Assembly (NCBI GenBank): GCA_023434265.1
Contig: JAEYTA010000083.1
Location: forward strand, 1-7,195
Origin: Pseudomonadota bacterium
GTDB taxonomy: Bacteria > Pseudomonadota > Alphaproteobacteria > Caulobacterales > Caulobacteraceae
Reading direction: 5' to 3'
DNA length: 7,195 nt
Position numbers and translations under genes: made by a program. The notes beneath the pieces are model-generated. The model was not told the origin of the DNA. It worked only from the letters and a program-made list of their open reading frames with translations, and did not search any database. Positions 5,766 to 7,195 of this stretch are shown piece by piece (positions within the stretch are counted from its first letter, which is position 1; each line of letters starts with the position of its first letter).

Positions 5766-5780
5766 GGTCACGCTTTGACC
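5766..5780 (+). repeat. Small inverted repeat overlapping the sqdB -35 element
   Basis: GGTCA (5766-5770) and TGACC (5776-5780) form a dyad with a CGCTT spacer, 20 bases after the GNAT stop codon. Its right arm is part of the proposed -35 hexamer TTGACC of sqdB. It might be an operator half-site pair or a weak hairpin; five base pairs is short for a terminator. Confidence 0.3.
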
Positions 5781-5802
5781 CCCGCGTCCCATCCGCTAGG
5801 CA
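5775..5802 (+). promoter_or_regulatory. Promoter-like site for sqdB
   Basis: TTGACC (5775-5780) and GCTAGGC (5795-5801, -10 hexamer TAGGCA at 5797-5802) are 16 bases apart and fit the Caulobacter housekeeping promoter pattern well. This would give a leader of about 20 bases carrying the AGAGGA ribosome-binding site at 5819-5824, 5 bases before the ATG. It suggests that sqdB is transcribed independently of the upstream acetyltransferase. Confidence 0.5.
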
Positions 5803-5829
5803 GGACCGAAGGAAACGAAGAGGACGGAC

Positions 5830-7065
5830 ATGCGCGTACTGGTTCTGGGCGGCGACGGATTCTGCGGCTGGCCGACAGCCTTGCACCTGTCCGCCCGCGG
5901 CTGGGACGTGCTGGTCGTCGACAACCTCAGCCGCCGCAACATCGACAACGAGCTCGAAGTCCAGTCGCTGACCCCGATCCGCACCATGGGCGAGCGCATC
6001 GCCGCGTGGAAGGAGGTCTCGGGCCGCACCATCGAGTTCGTCAACATGACGGTCGGCAAGGAGTTCGACCGCCTCGTCGCCCTGATCCGCGACTGGAAGC
6101 CCGACAGCGTCGTCCACTTCGCCGAGCAGCGGGCCGCGCCCTATTCGATGAAGTCGGCGCGGCACAAGCTGTACACGGTCGACAACAACCTGAACGCCAC
6201 CAACCACCTGCTCGCCGCCATCGTCGAGAGCGGGCGCGATGTGCACCTGGCCCACCTCGGCACCATGGGGGTGTACGGCTACACCACCGCGGGCCTGCGC
6301 ATCCCGGAAGGCTATCTGAAGGTCACGGTCGACACCGACCTGGGTCCGACCGAGCAGGAAATCCTGTTCCCGCCCAATCCGGGCTCGATCTACCACATGA
6401 CCAAGACCCAGGACGCCCTGCTGTTCCAGTTCTACGCCAAGAACGACGGGCTGCGGATCACGGACCTGCACCAGGGCATCGTCTGGGGCGCCCAGACCGA
6501 GGAGACGAAGCAGGACGAGCGGCTGATCAACCGCTTCGACTACGATGGCGACTACGGCACCGTGCTGAACCGGTTCCTGATGCAGGCCGCCGTCGGCTAC
6601 CCCCTGACCGTGCATGGCTCGGGCGGCCAGACGCGAGCCTTCATCCACATCCAGGACACCGTCCGCTGCGTCGAGCTGGCCCTGAAGAACCCGCCCAAGG
6701 CCGGCGAGCGGGTCAAGATCCTCAACCAGATGACCGAGAGCCGCCGCGTGCGCGACCTCGCCCGGATGGTGGCCGACATGACCGGCGCCGAGATCCACCA
6801 CGTGCCCAACCCCCGCCAGGAGGCCGACGAGAACGAACTGGTCGTGGCCAACGACCAGTTCCGCGAACTGGGCCTCAAGCCCATCACCCTCGCCGAGGGC
6901 CTGATGGAGGACGTCACCGGCATCGCCCGCCGCTACGCCGACCGCGCCGACCTGTCCAAGGTGCCGTGCGTGTCCAGCTGGAACAGCAAGCGCGCGGAGG
7001 CCCTGAGGACCGAGCCCGCCGCCGTCGCCCCGGCCGCCCCCGCGCCCCACGTCCGGTCGGCCTGA
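5830..7065 (+). CDS. sqdB: UDP-sulfoquinovose synthase
   Basis: The 411-residue product closely resembles SqdB/SQD1, the NAD-dependent enzyme of the extended short-chain dehydrogenase family that converts UDP-glucose and sulfite to UDP-sulfoquinovose, the head-group donor for the sulfolipid SQDG. The NAD loop GGDGFCGWPTALHL is at 7-20 and VVDNLSRR follows strand 2. The family blocks SLTPI (46-50), PDSVVHFAEQRAAPYSM (91-107), LGTMGVYG (143-150), YHMTK (188-192) and NRFDYDGDYGTVLNRF are all present. Thr145, Tyr188 and Lys192 are the expected catalytic triad. The last 20 or so residues (RTEPAAVAPAAPAPHVRSA) are an Ala/Pro-rich tail beyond the usual end (VSSWNSKR). The ATG has a good AGAGGA site and its own promoter-like site. 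The next gene begins 6 bases after the stop, indicating an operon. The enzyme is cytoplasmic; the later glycosyltransferase step is not visible in this window. Confidence 0.95.
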   Translation: MRVLVLGGDGFCGWPTALHLSARGWDVLVVDNLSRRNIDNELEVQSLTPIRTMGERIAAWKEVSGRTIEFVNMTVGKEFDRLVALIRDWKPDSVVHFAEQRAAPYSMKSARHKLYTVDNNLNATNHLLAAIVESGRDVHLAHLGTMGVYGYTTAGLRIPEGYLKVTVDTDLGPTEQEILFPPNPGSIYHMTKTQDALLFQFYAKNDGLRITDLHQGIVWGAQTEETKQDERLINRFDYDGDYGTVLNRFLMQAAVGYPLTVHGSGGQTRAFIHIQDTVRCVELALKNPPKAGERVKILNQMTESRRVRDLARMVADMTGAEIHHVPNPRQEADENELVVANDQFRELGLKPITLAEGLMEDVTGIARRYADRADLSKVPCVSSWNSKRAEALRTEPAAVAPAAPAPHVRSA

Positions 7066-7071
7066 GGTCCG

Positions 7072-7195
7072 ATGAACGCCTCGCCCGGGCCCGCATCGCT
7101 GCTCGTCTTCGGCGGCGGCTGGCTTGGCCGGGCGGCGGCGCGCCAGGCGGTGCGGCATGGCGGTCGCGCGGTGCTGACCAGCCGCGACCCTGTCC
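7072..7195 (+). CDS. N-terminal part of a Rossmann-fold NAD(P)-binding protein (truncated by window end)
   Basis: Only 41 codons are visible. After a short lead, SLLVFGGGWLGRAAARQAVRHGGRAVLTSRDP (residues 9-40) shows the first strand, a GxGxxG dinucleotide loop (GGGWLG, 14-19), the following helix and second strand ending in TSRDP. An Arg after strand 2 (SRDP) often indicates NADPH preference in the YeeZ-like branch of extended short-chain dehydrogenases, which this resembles. The ATG is 6 bases after the sqdB stop with GAGG at 7064-7067 overlapping that stop, so the two genes are probably co-transcribed and translationally linked. In Rhodobacter sphaeroides the sulfolipid cluster includes a reductase-like gene, sqdC; whether this is its counterpart cannot be judged from the fragment. 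Confidence 0.75.
   Translation, partial: MNASPGPASLLVFGGGWLGRAAARQAVRHGGRAVLTSRDPV

Noticed and set aside
5110..7158. A 682-codon open frame on the minus strand opposite the GNAT gene and sqdB
   Set aside because: It is antisense to two confidently identified genes, its product has no recognisable domain and is dominated by Gly, Arg, Val and Asp as expected from GC-rich third positions read in reverse.

Overview
The window is very GC-rich, with strong codon bias in all but one gene. It looks like an alphaproteobacterial chromosome, most likely from the Caulobacterales (Caulobacter, Phenylobacterium or a relative). This rests on a DUF2794 gene, an alphaproteobacterial-type Bax inhibitor-1 protein, and promoter-like sites of the Caulobacter housekeeping type (GCTAG or TAGACT at -10), one placed so close to its ATG that the mRNA may be leaderless. 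No phage, insertion sequence, CRISPR array, tRNA or rRNA is visible. Most of the window is ordinary chromosome.

Layout. (1) 1-231 is the 3' end of a gene whose product ends in a PDZ domain. (2) 232-554 has no credible gene; it holds a strong hairpin that can act as a terminator on both strands and, read on the minus strand, two hairpins whose loops carry CCUCC-type anti-Shine-Dalgarno sequence, a possible small RNA. (3) 555-887 encodes a DUF2794 protein, followed after 6 bases by a small three-helix membrane protein of unknown function (894-1238). (4) A near-perfect hairpin at 1261-1284 separates these from the convergent Bax inhibitor-1 gene (1308-2075, minus). (5) The ThpR-type RNA 2',3'-cyclic phosphodiesterase gene (2199-2738) is divergent from it, sharing a 123-bp intergenic region. 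(6) 2845-5147 is a two-gene unit: a large HTTM-type membrane protein (vitamin K-dependent carboxylase-like fold) overlapping by 4 bases a small DCC-family thiol-disulfide oxidoreductase. (7) A GNAT acetyltransferase follows (5209-5745). (8) sqdB, UDP-sulfoquinovose synthase (5830-7065), has its own promoter-like site and is followed after 6 bases by a Rossmann-fold gene that runs off the window.

How the genes relate. The HTTM and DCC genes are almost certainly co-translated and probably act together, with the DCC protein as a redox partner; the substrate is unknown, and this pair is the least-understood system here. sqdB commits UDP-glucose and sulfite to sulfoquinovose, the head group of the sulfolipid SQDG, and the Rossmann gene behind it is probably part of the same operon. 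The remaining genes look like unlinked housekeeping or accessory functions.
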